Assembly (NCBI RefSeq): GCF_020866965.1
Contig: NZ_JAJATX010000033.1
Span: 1 to 41,998 of the forward strand
Source of the DNA: Microvirga roseola
GTDB taxonomy: Bacteria > Pseudomonadota > Alphaproteobacteria > Rhizobiales > Beijerinckiaceae
Direction of reading: 5' to 3'
DNA: 41,998 bases
Below, piece after piece: positions 16,374-25,537 of this stretch; the stretch's first letter is position 1, and each line of letters begins with the position of its first letter. Made by a program: the position numbers and the translations under genes. Under the pieces are notes generated by a model, which saw only the letters and a program-made list of their open reading frames with translations, did no database searches and was not told the DNA's origin.

Positions 16374-17417
16374 TTACAAGACACCCTGCTTCTTCATGTA
16401 GTCCATCTGGCTGTCCAGGACCTTCTTCGCGAGAGCGTTATCCTTGGTGGCAGCTTTCCAAGCTTCTACGGCCTTGGCCCGGTTTTCACGGATGTCGGCT
16501 GGATCGAGGGTATGGATCGTGACCCCCTTCTCGCGGTACTTGTCGAGAACAGTCTTGTCCTGCTCCCGGATGTGCTCGCGCAGAGCCTTCGAAGTCTCCT
16601 TTGCGGCCGTTTCCAGCGCGCTCTTGAATTCAGCAGGCAGGCGCTCGTAAGCGGTGCGGTTAGCCACATAGCTCGTCGCCGTCGTCGGCTGATGCACGCC
16701 CGGCAGCACCACGTGCTTTGCCACCTCGGCCAGACCGGCCTCGTAGTTCGCTGTCAGATCGCCACGGTCGGCAATGTCGATCACACCCTTGTCCAGGGCT
16801 GAATAGACTTCAGAGGTCGGGAGCGGAGTCACGCTGACGCCGAAGGCACCCATCACGGCCGACGCCAAGCCCACGAAACGACCCTTCTTGCCGGCCAAAT
16901 CGGCAATCTTGCTGATCGGCACTTTTGAATGAATCGGCTCCTGGCCATAAACTGTGGGGGCAATGTAGATGAGACCGGCAGGTGAGTAGGCCTCCTTAGC
17001 CAGCTGGAGCCCTCCGCCCTCATAGAACCAAGCCTCGAACTGCTCCGGCTCAGGAAAGCCGAAGGGGACGGTGCTTGTGAAGGCAAATGCCGGAATTTTA
17101 CCAGCCTCATACCCGTCGAAGGTCTTCATGAGCTGGAAGGCACCGCCGCGTACCGCATCGAACATCTGAGCGGCAGGAACGATCTGCCCGGCGGCGAACA
17201 GGTCGATTTTGAAGCGTCCGTTCGTCAACTCGCCTACGCGCTTTACGAACTGCTCCTCAAATTTCTGGGGAGTGGTGCCCGGATCCCAAAGCGACTGCAT
17301 GCGCCAGGTCACATTTTCCTGGGCGACGGCTGACGTCGCTAGACCGAGACCCATAGCGATTCCTGCTATCCCAAGTCCCAGCGTCTTAACGATCTTACGA
17401 CGATCATTAGAGGTCAT
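16374..17417 (-). CDS. dctP: TRAP transporter substrate-binding protein (DctP family), probable mevalonate binder
   Basis: The 347-residue precursor starts with a basic, hydrophobic signal (MTSNDRRKIVKTLGLGIAG up to ATSAVAQ), cut probably after residue 32. The mature part has DctP features: the first strand NVTWRMQSLWDPGTTPQKFEEQF, a GGAFQLMKTFDGYEAGK loop, the region KKGRFVGLASAVMGAFGVSVTPLPTSEVYSALDKGVIDIAD that carries the usual ligand-binding residues, and a C-terminal helix. It would deliver a carboxylate to DctQM. It is the first gene of the operon and is transcribed divergently from a MocR regulator. Because HMG-CoA reductase and lyase follow in the same operon, mevalonate is the likeliest ligand. 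That is an inference; no binding residue proves it. Confidence 0.93.
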   Translation of the reverse strand: MTSNDRRKIVKTLGLGIAGIAMGLGLATSAVAQENVTWRMQSLWDPGTTPQKFEEQFVKRVGELTNGRFKIDLFAAGQIVPAAQMFDAVRGGAFQLMKTFDGYEAGKIPAFAFTSTVPFGFPEPEQFEAWFYEGGGLQLAKEAYSPAGLIYIAPTVYGQEPIHSKVPISKIADLAGKKGRFVGLASAVMGAFGVSVTPLPTSEVYSALDKGVIDIADRGDLTANYEAGLAEVAKHVVLPGVHQPTTATSYVANRTAYERLPAEFKSALETAAKETSKALREHIREQDKTVLDKYREKGVTIHTLDPADIRENRAKAVEAWKAATKDNALAKKVLDSQMDYMKKQGVL

Positions 17418-17479
17418 GGCGTTTTCCCTTATGTTTGAATTAGGGCCTTATCGGTACCCTTCCTGACGCGCTATCGTCT

Positions 17480-17536
17480 ATGACAGTTCGGGACAGCTCA
17501 AGGGACAGTTTGCCTGTTTGTCGGCGACACTGTCCC
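17480..17536. promoter_or_regulatory. GGGACAG operator array between dctP and the MocR regulator
   Basis: Between the divergent genes are ATGACAG (17480-17486), GGGACAG (17490-17496), GGGACAG (17502-17508) and an inverted CTGTCCC (17530-17536). The two exact direct repeats start 12 bases apart. Direct repeats plus an inverted copy are the usual site layout for MocR/GabR/PdxR regulators. Confidence 0.7.
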
Positions 17537-17584
17537 AGTTATATGGTCGGTACAGATGGGAATAGAGCCACGGATCAATCGGTA

Positions 17585-18967
17585 ATGACCCGCGTCAGCA
17601 GCATCGTCGAGAGGATCATTCACCTCATCGACAGCGACATCCTCAAGCCGGGTCACCGGGTTCTGTCTGTTCGGGCGGGTGGGATCGAGTACGGCGTCTC
17701 CAAAAACACAATGGCGGAAGCCTATGACCGCCTTGTCGCGCTTGGTTACCTTTCCGCGAAACAGGGCTCCGGCTACTATGTTGCTCAGACGAAAAGGCCA
17801 TTGGCAACGGAACGGCCGCCGCATGTGATAGAGGCTGTCGACTTCGTATCACTCCTCGAAGAGCAACTCGTGCAGCATTATGCTGTCCGAGTCGGGGACG
17901 GCCGCCCGCCAGCATCGTGGACGGAGCGGATCGAGCTGGGGAGTTCCGCTCGCCATCTATCCCCAACTGGCGAGAGTGACCATGGCTACGGGACCCCTCA
18001 CGGATTTGCCCCGCTTCGGGAACGGGTGGCGCTCGCTCTCGCTGAGCGCTCAATCCAGGTCTCCTTGGAGCAGATTATCCTGACACACGGCGCCAATCAC
18101 GCCCTCGACCTCATTGCGCGTCGTCTTCTGCAACCAGGTGATACAGTGCTGGTCGATGATCCTGGATACTACCCGCTTTTTGCTAAGCTAAAGCTTCTGG
18201 GGGTCAACATCGTTGGGGTCCGCCGCCTCGGCGACGGTCCGGACCGTGACGACCTCGCTGCGAAAGCCGCAATCGTCAAGCCGAAGGTGTTTTTTACCCA
18301 ATCTCTCGCGCATAATCCGACCGGCAGTTCGCTTTCGCTCCCAGTCGCTCATCGCCTACTGCAAGTCGCCGAAAGCCACGGCTTTTACGTCGTGGAGGAT
18401 GACCCGTTCGCGGACATCCTTCCTTCGTCCAGCGCGCGCCTTGCGGCCTTGGACCAGCTCGGGCGGGTCATCTACGTTGGGACCTTCTCGAAGACTTTGT
18501 CGGCAAGCCTGCGGGTCGGCTATATCGCGGCAGAACCATCGCTCGCGAAAACGCTTTGCGATCTGAAGATGGTGACGATCACCAGCACGTCGGAATTCGT
18601 AGAGAGGGTTGTCTACAGCGCGATCACTGGAGGGCAGTATCTGCGTCATCTGCGCCGATTAAAGGCCCGTGTTGCGACCGCCACGGAGGCAGCGGTTGCA
18701 CGCCTTAAGGAAATCGGGATCGAATTTCCGATAGCGCCCAGCGGCGGATATTACCTGTGGGGACAGTTGCCGCCGGGAGTGGATGAGCGCGATCTGGCAA
18801 AGAGAGCCGCCGAGCAAAGCATATTCGTTGCACCTGGATCACTTTTCACGCCTGAGAAGACAATGCTTTGCCCGATGATGCGTATCAATGTCGCATACGC
18901 TAATGATGCCCGTTTCCTAGAGTTCATGAGGGAATACCTTGCCAGTCAGCGGCAATCTGCTCGTTGA
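17585..18967 (+). CDS. MocR-family regulator (GntR winged helix plus aminotransferase-like domain)
   Basis: An N-terminal GntR-type winged helix (VERIIHLIDSDILKPGHRVLSVR, then GVSKNTMAEAYDRLVALGYLSAKQGSGYYV) is joined to a fold-type I aminotransferase domain. The latter keeps VDDPGYYP, HNPTGSSLS, VVEDDPFADI and the PLP lysine in GTFSKTLSASLRVGYI. Such proteins bind PLP and act as regulators rather than enzymes. It is divergent from the mevalonate TRAP operon across a repeated operator, so it is the probable regulator of that operon. ATG 17585 is chosen because the helix-turn-helix follows at once and the operator then stays outside the gene. In-frame ATGs at 17543 and 17480 are possible; the latter would place the operator inside the coding sequence. 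No start has a good ribosome-binding site. Confidence 0.88.
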   Translation: MTRVSSIVERIIHLIDSDILKPGHRVLSVRAGGIEYGVSKNTMAEAYDRLVALGYLSAKQGSGYYVAQTKRPLATERPPHVIEAVDFVSLLEEQLVQHYAVRVGDGRPPASWTERIELGSSARHLSPTGESDHGYGTPHGFAPLRERVALALAERSIQVSLEQIILTHGANHALDLIARRLLQPGDTVLVDDPGYYPLFAKLKLLGVNIVGVRRLGDGPDRDDLAAKAAIVKPKVFFTQSLAHNPTGSSLSLPVAHRLLQVAESHGFYVVEDDPFADILPSSSARLAALDQLGRVIYVGTFSKTLSASLRVGYIAAEPSLAKTLCDLKMVTITSTSEFVERVVYSAITGGQYLRHLRRLKARVATATEAAVARLKEIGIEFPIAPSGGYYLWGQLPPGVDERDLAKRAAEQSIFVAPGSLFTPEKTMLCPMMRINVAYANDARFLEFMREYLASQRQSAR

Positions 18968-19092
18968 AAGAATGAACATCCGCTTAGTGGCCGAACACGG
19001 AAGTCAGGAGAAGGTCCCCCTCATGCCAGAAGCGGCTCTTCCCGGGTTCCAGTTTTATGCTACAGAGGGACGCTCTTGGTGCACTGGGTTCT

Positions 19093-20013
19093 CTAAAGCA
19101 GCGCTTCGCCTCGGAACATCGGGATACAACTGCCGCCGACGCGCGAGTGGCAGCCTTCCTCAGTGCGCCACGACGTCACCTTGAGCAAGCTCGGCCGGCC
19201 CATTTCGACGCCCTGTGTAATGCTGAAGGCGGCCTTGTCGCCACCATCGAGCGAGAGCAGCAGCGCACCAAGCGTGGCGCTCGCGCTGCCTGTGGCCGGG
19301 TCTTCCCAGGTGCCCGCAAGCGGGGCGAACATCCGGGCTCGGATCGTATCGCCGTCACGCGCGTAGAGGAACAGAGACAAGCGTCCGGCCAGCTCGCCAC
19401 GCAGCCGCACGAGCTTGCGAAAAGCGGCGAGATCAGGCGCCGCTCTGGCAAGAGCTTCCGGCCTGACCTGCGTCAGCACGAACTTGACGCCGACCGAGGC
19501 GTGCACCGGCTTGTGGGCTGCTGTAGCGATATCATCACGTGAAAGCCCGACGCAGGTGGCGATCTCGTCGATAGGCAACTCCATACCGAGCGACAAGGCC
19601 TGCGGCGCCGCAATAACTGCCCCTGTCACCGCCCCGGCTGGATCGCGCTCGACAGCGACCTCGACGAGGCCAGCCTTCTGCTCGAACCGCAGCACGCCAT
19701 CGCGGTCGCGGCCATGGCTTGCTAGCACATAAGCCGTGCCGACATTGGGATGGCCGGCAAAGGGCATCTCGGCCGTGCGATGGAAGATGCGCACACGGGC
19801 GTCATTGGCCGGATCGTCGGCTGGCAGGACGAACGTTGTCTCGCTGTAGTTCATTTCCGCCGCCAGCGCCTGCATCTGGGTGTCGGAAAGCCCACGCGCA
19901 TCGGTGAAGACAGCCAGCGGATTGCCGCCGAAGGCGCGGTCGGTGAAGACGTCTACAGTCTCGTACGGAAAGCGGGGCACAGCAGGCTCCGAAGGAGAAT
20001 TGGACTCGGCCAT
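19093..20013 (-). CDS. PhzF family isomerase/epimerase
   Basis: This 306-residue protein shows the PhzF/YddE fold markers. They are VDVFTDRAFGGNPLAVF near the N-terminus, the catalytic-glutamate segment AAEMNYSETTFVLP, RIFHRTAEMPFAGHPNVGTAYVL, and the second-domain motif WEDPATGSASATLGALLL. Members are homodimer-like two-domain proteins related to diaminopimelate epimerase; only a few have known reactions (PhzF in phenazine synthesis). There are no phenazine genes here, so the function is open. It is divergent from the broken acetyltransferase gene to its right and convergent with the MocR gene to its left, about 125 bases away. Confidence 0.92.
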   Translation of the reverse strand: MAESNSPSEPAVPRFPYETVDVFTDRAFGGNPLAVFTDARGLSDTQMQALAAEMNYSETTFVLPADDPANDARVRIFHRTAEMPFAGHPNVGTAYVLASHGRDRDGVLRFEQKAGLVEVAVERDPAGAVTGAVIAAPQALSLGMELPIDEIATCVGLSRDDIATAAHKPVHASVGVKFVLTQVRPEALARAAPDLAAFRKLVRLRGELAGRLSLFLYARDGDTIRARMFAPLAGTWEDPATGSASATLGALLLSLDGGDKAAFSITQGVEMGRPSLLKVTSWRTEEGCHSRVGGSCIPMFRGEALL

Positions 20014-20112
20014 TTCCTACCAGCGGAATCGACTGAGAACCAATGCAGAGATGGAATGCGACCGATCACCTTTGCTGATTATCGGAGCTGACCTGGCTTT
20101 CTGCCTCTGGCA

Positions 20113-20545
20113 TTGCAATGCCTAGAGCTACCGGATATTCGCCCTGCAAGTCTGCACTGGGTCAGGAACCGAGATTCCCTGCGTTTTCAGAACGTCCGGT
20201 TCGATGAGGGTTGCTGCGCCGAGAGCTTTTCCCCTGCTGGCATCGCCACCCTCATAGCGCGGCGTGATGTCTTTGTGGCCGTAGAGGGATCCAGGATTAT
20301 CGGGACAGCCAGCCTGGACGGCAAGGTTGTGCGAACTGTTCGTGGCACCTGACTGTCAGCGAAAAGGGATCGGGGCAGCGCTGATGCGGGTGCTCGACCG
20401 TCTGGCCCGAGAGAAGGGGAACACCACGCTGGTGGTTCCGTCATCCGTCACGGCCGAAGGCTTCTATGCCAAGTTGGGCTTCAAGGCCGTTCGTGACAGT
20501 TATCATGGAGATGAGCGGACCATCATCATGGAACGCGCGCTTTAG
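20113..20545 (+). pseudogene. GNAT acetyltransferase, split by a frameshift
   Basis: Two overlapping frames together give one GNAT protein of about 143 residues. The first (20113-20352) ends in FVAVEGSRIIGTASLDGKVVRT, which is strand beta-4. The second continues as FVAPDCQRKGIGAALMRVLDRLAREKG, the acetyl-CoA-binding motif A with its Q/R-x-x-G-x-G/A loop, then AEGFYAKLGFKAV (motif B). The break is near 20335, where removing one A from GCGAACTG restores the reading. The N-terminal part is less conserved and may be damaged as well. This is either a real pseudogene or a one-base sequencing error. Confidence 0.65.
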
Positions 20546-20919
20546 CAATTTCGCGGAACGGGCCCTATGGAATGCAGCGTCACCGAATGGACCGCTGCGG
20601 GTCAATCGGGCGCGTAGAGCCACTGTTTCGGAGAGTCTGCTGTTGGTTTATGTTCGGACACTGCTCTTGATCCAACGCATCAGCCCTGATGCGGAAGGAC
20701 TTCGCTTCGCATTGCGGCAACTGTGTCAGTGCACGGCAATCCGCTGTTGAGAAATCCCCTTTGTTCCACGAGTTATCGTGCGGGGAACTTCGCCTCCCAG
20801 TACACTTGAGCAGCACAACCCGGCCATCCACGGACGTGAGCAGGGCGAAGCTGGCAGCAAAGTACGCTTCGGCAAGACAGATCTCGGTTGACTTGCGAGT
20901 CACCCAGATCTCAGATTGC
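20546..20919. other. intergenic region, no gene recognised
   Basis: This stretch of about 370 bases lies between the acetyltransferase remnant and the convergent phospholipase D gene. Frames on both strands are open, but the encoded sequences have no family features or plausible ribosome-binding sites. No hairpin with a T-tail was found. Confidence 0.35.
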
Positions 20920-22479
20920 TTACGAGCTCTTGCTCCGACGAGATCGCGCATCCATCCACCACAGGAGGACGCAGACGGAAAGAGACATCAGCCCGCCCAC
21001 GGCCAGTCTGGCGCCGCCCCCCTTTCTGCCAAGGCGAAATCGTCTTCTGAGCTCGCCGACGGGCGGCGAAGCCGGGTCAGTGAGGCGGTCGTGGGCATAT
21101 GTGGATGTGTGACTAGGCTGCGCCTCTGGGAACTTCACAAGCCTCCGAGAGCTGCGGCCATTCAGACGCTCAATGGCGCCGATGACAGACGCATACTCAT
21201 TCGTGGCCTTCGAGAGATCCCGGATCGAAGCACCAACATGCTCAGCAACGAGCCGGTTGCGGACATGCCGGATTGCCTTGCGGATGTCCGCCTCTCTTTC
21301 CATGCCGGGTGTTGCATCAATGGCCAGATCGCACTCGGTATCAGTGCCCATGGATCTGTTGTTCAAATTCGATGATCCGATCCGCAGAAAACGGTCATCC
21401 ACGACCATGACCTTGGAGTGGACGACGATCTCGGCGTCCTCAGTCAGGGCGGCATAGCAGCGTAAGCGGCCAAACCGGTCAGCATCCCGCAGGCGCTGCA
21501 CGATCACGGTCCGGGCATGATCCATCGCCATCTGCTCGATTGTGCTCGGCGCATGCTGGGGATTGATGATCACGATCTCCGGACCATCCAGCTCGGTCAG
21601 GCGCTCTGCCAGAGCATCACCGACGCGATGTGAGGCAAGGTACTGGTTTTCCATGTAGATCGTCTGCCGCGCGGAGGCGATGGCATCGATGTAGAGCTGC
21701 TCGACCTCCCGGATGCCAACCTGATCCTGCCAGGCTGGTATGGTCCGCGCGATCCCAACCGGAACATCCCAAAAGTCTGGCTTAAGGCATTCAGGCCAGG
21801 GATCCTGTCCCGGTGCGGCTGGCTCGAGCCGCTCGCCCGTCGCCCGGTAGAGCCGTGCCCGGGCCAGGTCGCCGAGGGCCCTTGCTGCTGGGCCGTTGAC
21901 AGCCATCATCACGTCATGATGCGGTTGGTAGGGCTGCCCGGACGGCTTATGGCGTCTGCGGTCGTGTCTCAGATGGGCGCGGGTGTCCCAGCGGTTTGCG
22001 GCAAGATCAAAGCCACCGCAGAAAGCAATGGTGTCGTCGATAACCAGCACCTTCTGGTGGTGGCACGCCAAGGTGGGATGCCGGTCATCCAGAATATAAC
22101 GCAAGCGTTCGTCATTGAGGTGCTGGGCCTGCATACCAGGGATGCGCTGGCGACGAAGGGCCAGCCACATCGCCTTATCCCAGACCAACACCCGAACCTG
22201 CAGATCCTTGCGGCTGGCGACAAGTGTCTGGAGCAGATCGCCGATCCGGTCAGGCTCGCTCGCATGCGGGTTGCCCGGCTCCAGCCGTGCGCGTTCGGCA
22301 AAGTCCCAGGCGAGGAGCAGTACTGAATGCTGCGCTCGCAGCAGGACTTGCTTGACCGCTGGGAAATACTCTTCGCCGTCTATAAGGCAGGAAGCGCGGT
22401 GGGCTGTTTCGATGCGCCAGCAGTTGCGCCCTGGTTGAAGAACACTCTGAGCTGCACGGGAAGGTTTGGACTGGTTCAT
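20920..22479 (-). CDS. phospholipase D family protein with two HKD motifs and a C-terminal membrane anchor
   Basis: The 519-residue protein has both HxKxxxxD active-site motifs: CHHQKVLVIDDTIAFCGGFDLA (about residues 139-160) and VHSKVMVVDDRFLRIGSSNLNNRS (about 354-377), so it should be catalytically competent. It resembles bacterial cardiolipin synthase/PLD proteins that are often fused to a VTT/SNARE-associated membrane domain. Here the C-terminus has only one hydrophobic segment, GGLMSLSVCVLLWWM, after a basic patch (RRRFRLGRKG), so it may be a shortened relative. The likely role is hydrolysis or transfer of phospholipid headgroups at the membrane. The ATG at 22479 sits only two bases after AGAGG, so the exact start is uncertain. 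It stands alone, not in an operon. Confidence 0.88.
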   Translation of the reverse strand: MNQSKPSRAAQSVLQPGRNCWRIETAHRASCLIDGEEYFPAVKQVLLRAQHSVLLLAWDFAERARLEPGNPHASEPDRIGDLLQTLVASRKDLQVRVLVWDKAMWLALRRQRIPGMQAQHLNDERLRYILDDRHPTLACHHQKVLVIDDTIAFCGGFDLAANRWDTRAHLRHDRRRHKPSGQPYQPHHDVMMAVNGPAARALGDLARARLYRATGERLEPAAPGQDPWPECLKPDFWDVPVGIARTIPAWQDQVGIREVEQLYIDAIASARQTIYMENQYLASHRVGDALAERLTELDGPEIVIINPQHAPSTIEQMAMDHARTVIVQRLRDADRFGRLRCYAALTEDAEIVVHSKVMVVDDRFLRIGSSNLNNRSMGTDTECDLAIDATPGMEREADIRKAIRHVRNRLVAEHVGASIRDLSKATNEYASVIGAIERLNGRSSRRLVKFPEAQPSHTSTYAHDRLTDPASPPVGELRRRFRLGRKGGGARLAVGGLMSLSVCVLLWWMDARSRRSKSS

Positions 22480-23316
22480 GTCCTCTGCTTGCAGATTGGA
22501 GTACGCCGAAGGATGACAAGCACCTCAATCCGCACTCTCGGATGGGATGTCGACACTATCCGGCAACTCGTCAGCCCGGCACATGATCCCGTTAGCTCCA
22601 TCACCCGAGTGCTGATTGGGAGTTGAGGATATCAGCGCTGACAGGTTGCTCTATAGCTCTGCTGTTACCAGCTGGTATGTGGAGCTAGCGAGATCGGAGC
22701 CGATCTCGCGCTCATAGTGGCGGTTGACGTGCCACCATGAGCGACAGCCTTCGACGTCACGTTATGAGTTTCACGCCCAGTGTGACCTTCACCGGCGGAC
22801 GGGACAGAAACAGCTCGACGAATTCGAGCAGCTTGGAATTGCTGCGGTATTGGTCCGTGACCCGGGTCATAAACTCACACGCCAAGAGCAGTGAAACTAG
22901 ATCCGCGTTCCCGATCTCGACAGCTTCCTCGGAGACCTGACAGAAGCCCACCACCCTCTATAGGGCGCCTCCCTGCCCTGCGGCCGGAGCTTACTTTTCT
23001 AGAAGCCGGCCGCGACCGGCAGGAGGAAGAGGGCACTCCCCTCGCCCGCGGGATTGCGGCTGCCAATGGTCAGCCCGAGCCAGGGTAGTGCGTGGAGAGG
23101 TTGAGGCTAAGTTAGAGGTGTCCCAGGCAATCGCTGCCTGAGCGCCGGCCGGCCAGTGTGTCGTGCGCTTCACCACGTCCAGCCAGAGGTCTTCGCTGGT
23201 CCGGACTTCTAACGGGCAGAAAGCCGCGAGCGCCTCTCTGATTACGGGCTTGAGCAATATCCTTCTCCCCGGAATTCACAGCTACCGCTGCGTGCAGTTG
23301 ACTCACTCAAGCATGA
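22480..23316. other. long intergenic region before imuA
   Basis: About 840 bases hold no gene I can name. A minus-strand 65-codon frame at 22757-22954 (with VSEEAVEIGNADLVSLLLACEFM) has a protein-like composition but no family and no good ribosome-binding site. A minus frame at 22991-23257 is similar in quality. They may be remnants of older genes. A strong palindrome at 22688-22709 is listed separately. Confidence 0.35.
22688..22709. repeat. perfect 10-base inverted repeat with two-base centre
   Basis: GCGAGATCGG-AG-CCGATCTCGC is an exact dyad. Outside it, GAGC (22682-22685) and GCTC (22710-22713) extend the stem across a two-base bulge. No T-run follows on either strand, so an operator or structured RNA is as likely as a terminator. 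Confidence 0.6.
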
Positions 23317-23331
23317 GAACATAATAGGAAC
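23317..23331. promoter_or_regulatory. LexA (SOS) box upstream of imuA
   Basis: GAAC-ATAATAG-GAAC is the reverse-strand form of GTTC-N7-GTTC, the alphaproteobacterial LexA box. It ends 33 bases before the imuA ATG, as expected for SOS-controlled imuA-imuB-dnaE2 cassettes. Confidence 0.85.
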
Positions 23332-23364
23332 ATCGTCAATAGAACACGCGAGCAGGCACGGATC

Positions 23365-24117
23365 ATGGATCCCGGGCAACAGGATAGGCTTGCCGATTTA
23401 CGGCTCCGGATTGCCCGGCTCGAAGGTGGCTCCTCCAAGGTCTGCCCCCTGCCCTTCGGCGTTGCCGCTATCGACAGCCATCTGCCAGGAAATGGCCTCG
23501 CCCGCGGCGCTCTACACGAGATGGTAGAGGCGGGACTCGCCGCCGAGTTTGCCGGCTGCGCCACGCTCTTCACCGCCGGCATCGCCGCCCGTCTTAAAGG
23601 GCCCGTGCTCTGGTGCCTCACGCGCCGGGATCTGTTTGCTCCCGGTCTCCTGCGCGCCGGACTGCACCCCGACCGGGTGATCTATGCCGAGGCTGCACGG
23701 GATCGGGACATCCTTCCCCTCATTGAAGAAGGCCTGAAGGAGAAAGGCCTTGCTGTCGTTATTGGCGAGGTCACGCGCATGGGGCTCACCGCCTCCCGCC
23801 GCCTGCAACTGGCGGCTGAAAGTTCGGGCGTACCCGCTCTCGTCATCCGGCGCTGGTGGACGGTGGCCGAGAAGGACTTGGTGCACCTCCCGACTGCTGC
23901 TGTCACTCGCTGGCGTATCGCCCCTGCTCCTTCTGAGCCCATGCCGGCGCCCGGTCTCGGACGGGAGCGCTGGCAGATCGAGCTTTTGCGCTGCCGCAGC
24001 GCCGAACCCCGTACCTGGATTGTGGAGGCCTGCGATGCGAAGGGTCGTCTCGCTCTACCTGCCGACCTGGCCGACCGACCGGATCAGGCGGCGAACCGGC
24101 GAGCCACCGCGCGATGA
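23365..24117 (+). CDS. imuA: ImuA, RecA-like accessory protein of the SOS mutasome
   Basis: The 250-residue protein has the ImuA pattern: an N-terminal helix (QDRLADLRLRIARLEGG), the RecA-like core PFGVAAIDSHLPGNGLARGALHEMVEAG, then GPVLWCLTRRDLFAPGLLRAGLHPDRVIYAEA and ASRRLQLAAESSGVPALVIRRW. It lacks a complete Walker A motif, as is normal for this family. ImuA, ImuB and DnaE2 act together in error-prone repair synthesis after DNA damage. The gene is first in the operon behind a LexA box, and its last 83 bases overlap imuB in another frame. Confidence 0.93.
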   Translation: MDPGQQDRLADLRLRIARLEGGSSKVCPLPFGVAAIDSHLPGNGLARGALHEMVEAGLAAEFAGCATLFTAGIAARLKGPVLWCLTRRDLFAPGLLRAGLHPDRVIYAEAARDRDILPLIEEGLKEKGLAVVIGEVTRMGLTASRRLQLAAESSGVPALVIRRWWTVAEKDLVHLPTAAVTRWRIAPAPSEPMPAPGLGRERWQIELLRCRSAEPRTWIVEACDAKGRLALPADLADRPDQAANRRATAR

Positions 24118-25537
24118 GTCGCTTGTGACCGTGCACGCAGTCGGATCACGCCGCCTCGTGCGCGCAGCCTGCATGGCCGCTCAAGCCCTGGGGCTGCATA
24201 CCGGCATGGCGCTTGCCCAGGCGCAGGCGCTCGTGCCGAACCTGCACGTGACTAATGCCACACCGGAGGAGGACGAGGCCTCCTTGCGGGAGCTGGCGCG
24301 CTGGGCCATCGGCTACTCGCCCGTGGTCGCTCCCGATCCACCGGACGGGCTGTGGATCGATATTGCCGGCGTGGCGCATCTTTTTGGCAGCGAGGAGGCC
24401 CTGCTCCAGGACCTGACCGACCGCCTGACGCGCCAGGGCATTGCCGCCAAAGCCGCTGTCGCCGATGCGCCAGGAGCCGCCTGGGCCGTGGCACGCTTCG
24501 GACCGGGTGGGATCGTGCCGACCGGACGCATGGTGGATGCGGTTGCAACACTCCCCCTCGCCTCTTTGAGGCTTGCCGCCGACAAGCTCGGCGCCCTGCA
24601 CCGCCTTGGCATCGAGCGTGTCGGGCAGCTGGCGGCCATGCCGCGTGCGCCTCTGGTCCGGCGTTTCGGGCGGGACGTAGCGCTGCGGCTCGATCAGGCT
24701 ATGGGCCATGTCTTCGAGCCGATCTCGCCGCTGATCCCGCAGGAGACCCCGATGGCTACCCGGGTCTTTGCCGAGCCCATCGGCCGGCTCGAGGATCTTA
24801 AAAGGGTCGTGCTGCATCTCGCACAGGATCTGTGCCGGCAACTGGAGCGGCGCAGCGAAGGCGTGCGCCGGCTGGATCTCGTGGTCCAGCGCGTTGACCA
24901 GCGAGGCGCCAGCCTGCGGATCGGGACAGCCAGAGCCAACCGGGATGCGGCTCACCTCGCCAGGCTCTTCGACGAGCGGCTCCAGACCATCGACCCGGGC
25001 TTCGGCATTGAGGAGATTGTGCTGATCGCCAGCAGGGTCGAGCCTCTCACCGAGACGCAGACGGAAGCACGCGTCCTTGCGGGCGAGAGCGAGGTCGAGG
25101 CCGATATGGGCCGGCTCGTCGACCGTCTCGGAGCGCGCGTCGGTGCGGGCCAGGTCTACCGCCTCGCTCCCGTTCCGAGCCTCGTGCCGGAGCGCATGGC
25201 GCGTAGAATCCCTGCCCTTGCCCCACCGACAGGCTCAGTCTGGCCCGAGAATCTGCCGCGTCCCACGCGCCTGCTCGATCCACCCGAGCCTGTGGTAGCC
25301 ACCGCCCTGCTCCCGGATCACCCGCCCCGCTTTTTCGTCTGGCGCAAGATTCGCCACATGGTCGCCAGGGCCGATGGGCCGGAGCGGATCACCCCGGAAT
25401 GGTGGAATGGCGACAGTGGCTCGACGCCTCGTGACTACTACCGCCTCGAGACTGAGCAAGGCGGTCGCTTCTGGATCTTCCGCGATGCCCCGGCCGATCA
25501 GGGCGGGCGCTGGTGGATGCACGGGTTCTTCGCATGA
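24035..25537 (+). CDS. imuB: ImuB, Y-family polymerase-like protein
   Basis: With start ATG 24035 the product has 500 residues, the normal ImuB length. It begins [18 protein letters not shown], shows the Y-family palm and fingers ([36 protein letters not shown]) and a helix-hairpin-helix region ([26 protein letters not shown]). The acidic residues that bind metal in true Y-family polymerases are largely missing (VSLYLPTW, not a DxD-type start), consistent with ImuB being a non-catalytic adaptor that links ImuA, the beta clamp and DnaE2. The start lies inside imuA, and the stop overlaps the dnaE2 ATG (ATGA), so all three genes are translationally coupled. Longer frames upstream of 24035 read through imuA out of phase and are not used. 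Confidence 0.94.
   Translation: MRRVVSLYLPTWPTDRIRRRTGEPPRDESLVTVHAVGSRRLVRAACMAAQALGLHTGMALAQAQALVPNLHVTNATPEEDEASLRELARWAIGYSPVVAPDPPDGLWIDIAGVAHLFGSEEALLQDLTDRLTRQGIAAKAAVADAPGAAWAVARFGPGGIVPTGRMVDAVATLPLASLRLAADKLGALHRLGIERVGQLAAMPRAPLVRRFGRDVALRLDQAMGHVFEPISPLIPQETPMATRVFAEPIGRLEDLKRVVLHLAQDLCRQLERRSEGVRRLDLVVQRVDQRGASLRIGTARANRDAAHLARLFDERLQTIDPGFGIEEIVLIASRVEPLTETQTEARVLAGESEVEADMGRLVDRLGARVGAGQVYRLAPVPSLVPERMARRIPALAPPTGSVWPENLPRPTRLLDPPEPVVATALLPDHPPRFFVWRKIRHMVARADGPERITPEWWNGDSGSTPRDYYRLETEQGGRFWIFRDAPADQGGRWWMHGFFA

Noticed and set aside
14468..16384. Start of dctM at 16384, giving 638 residues
   Set aside because: The first 200 residues are an out-of-phase reading of dctQ; ATG 15781 overlaps the dctQ stop and gives the normal DctM length.
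20689..21375. Plus-strand frame of 228 codons
   Set aside because: It overlaps the phospholipase D gene antisense, including its conserved regions, and has no domain of its own.
22991..23257. Minus-strand frame of 88 codons before imuA
   Set aside because: The composition is partly protein-like, but there is no ribosome-binding site, no family, and the C-terminal half is low-complexity; it could be an old remnant but is not supportable as a gene.
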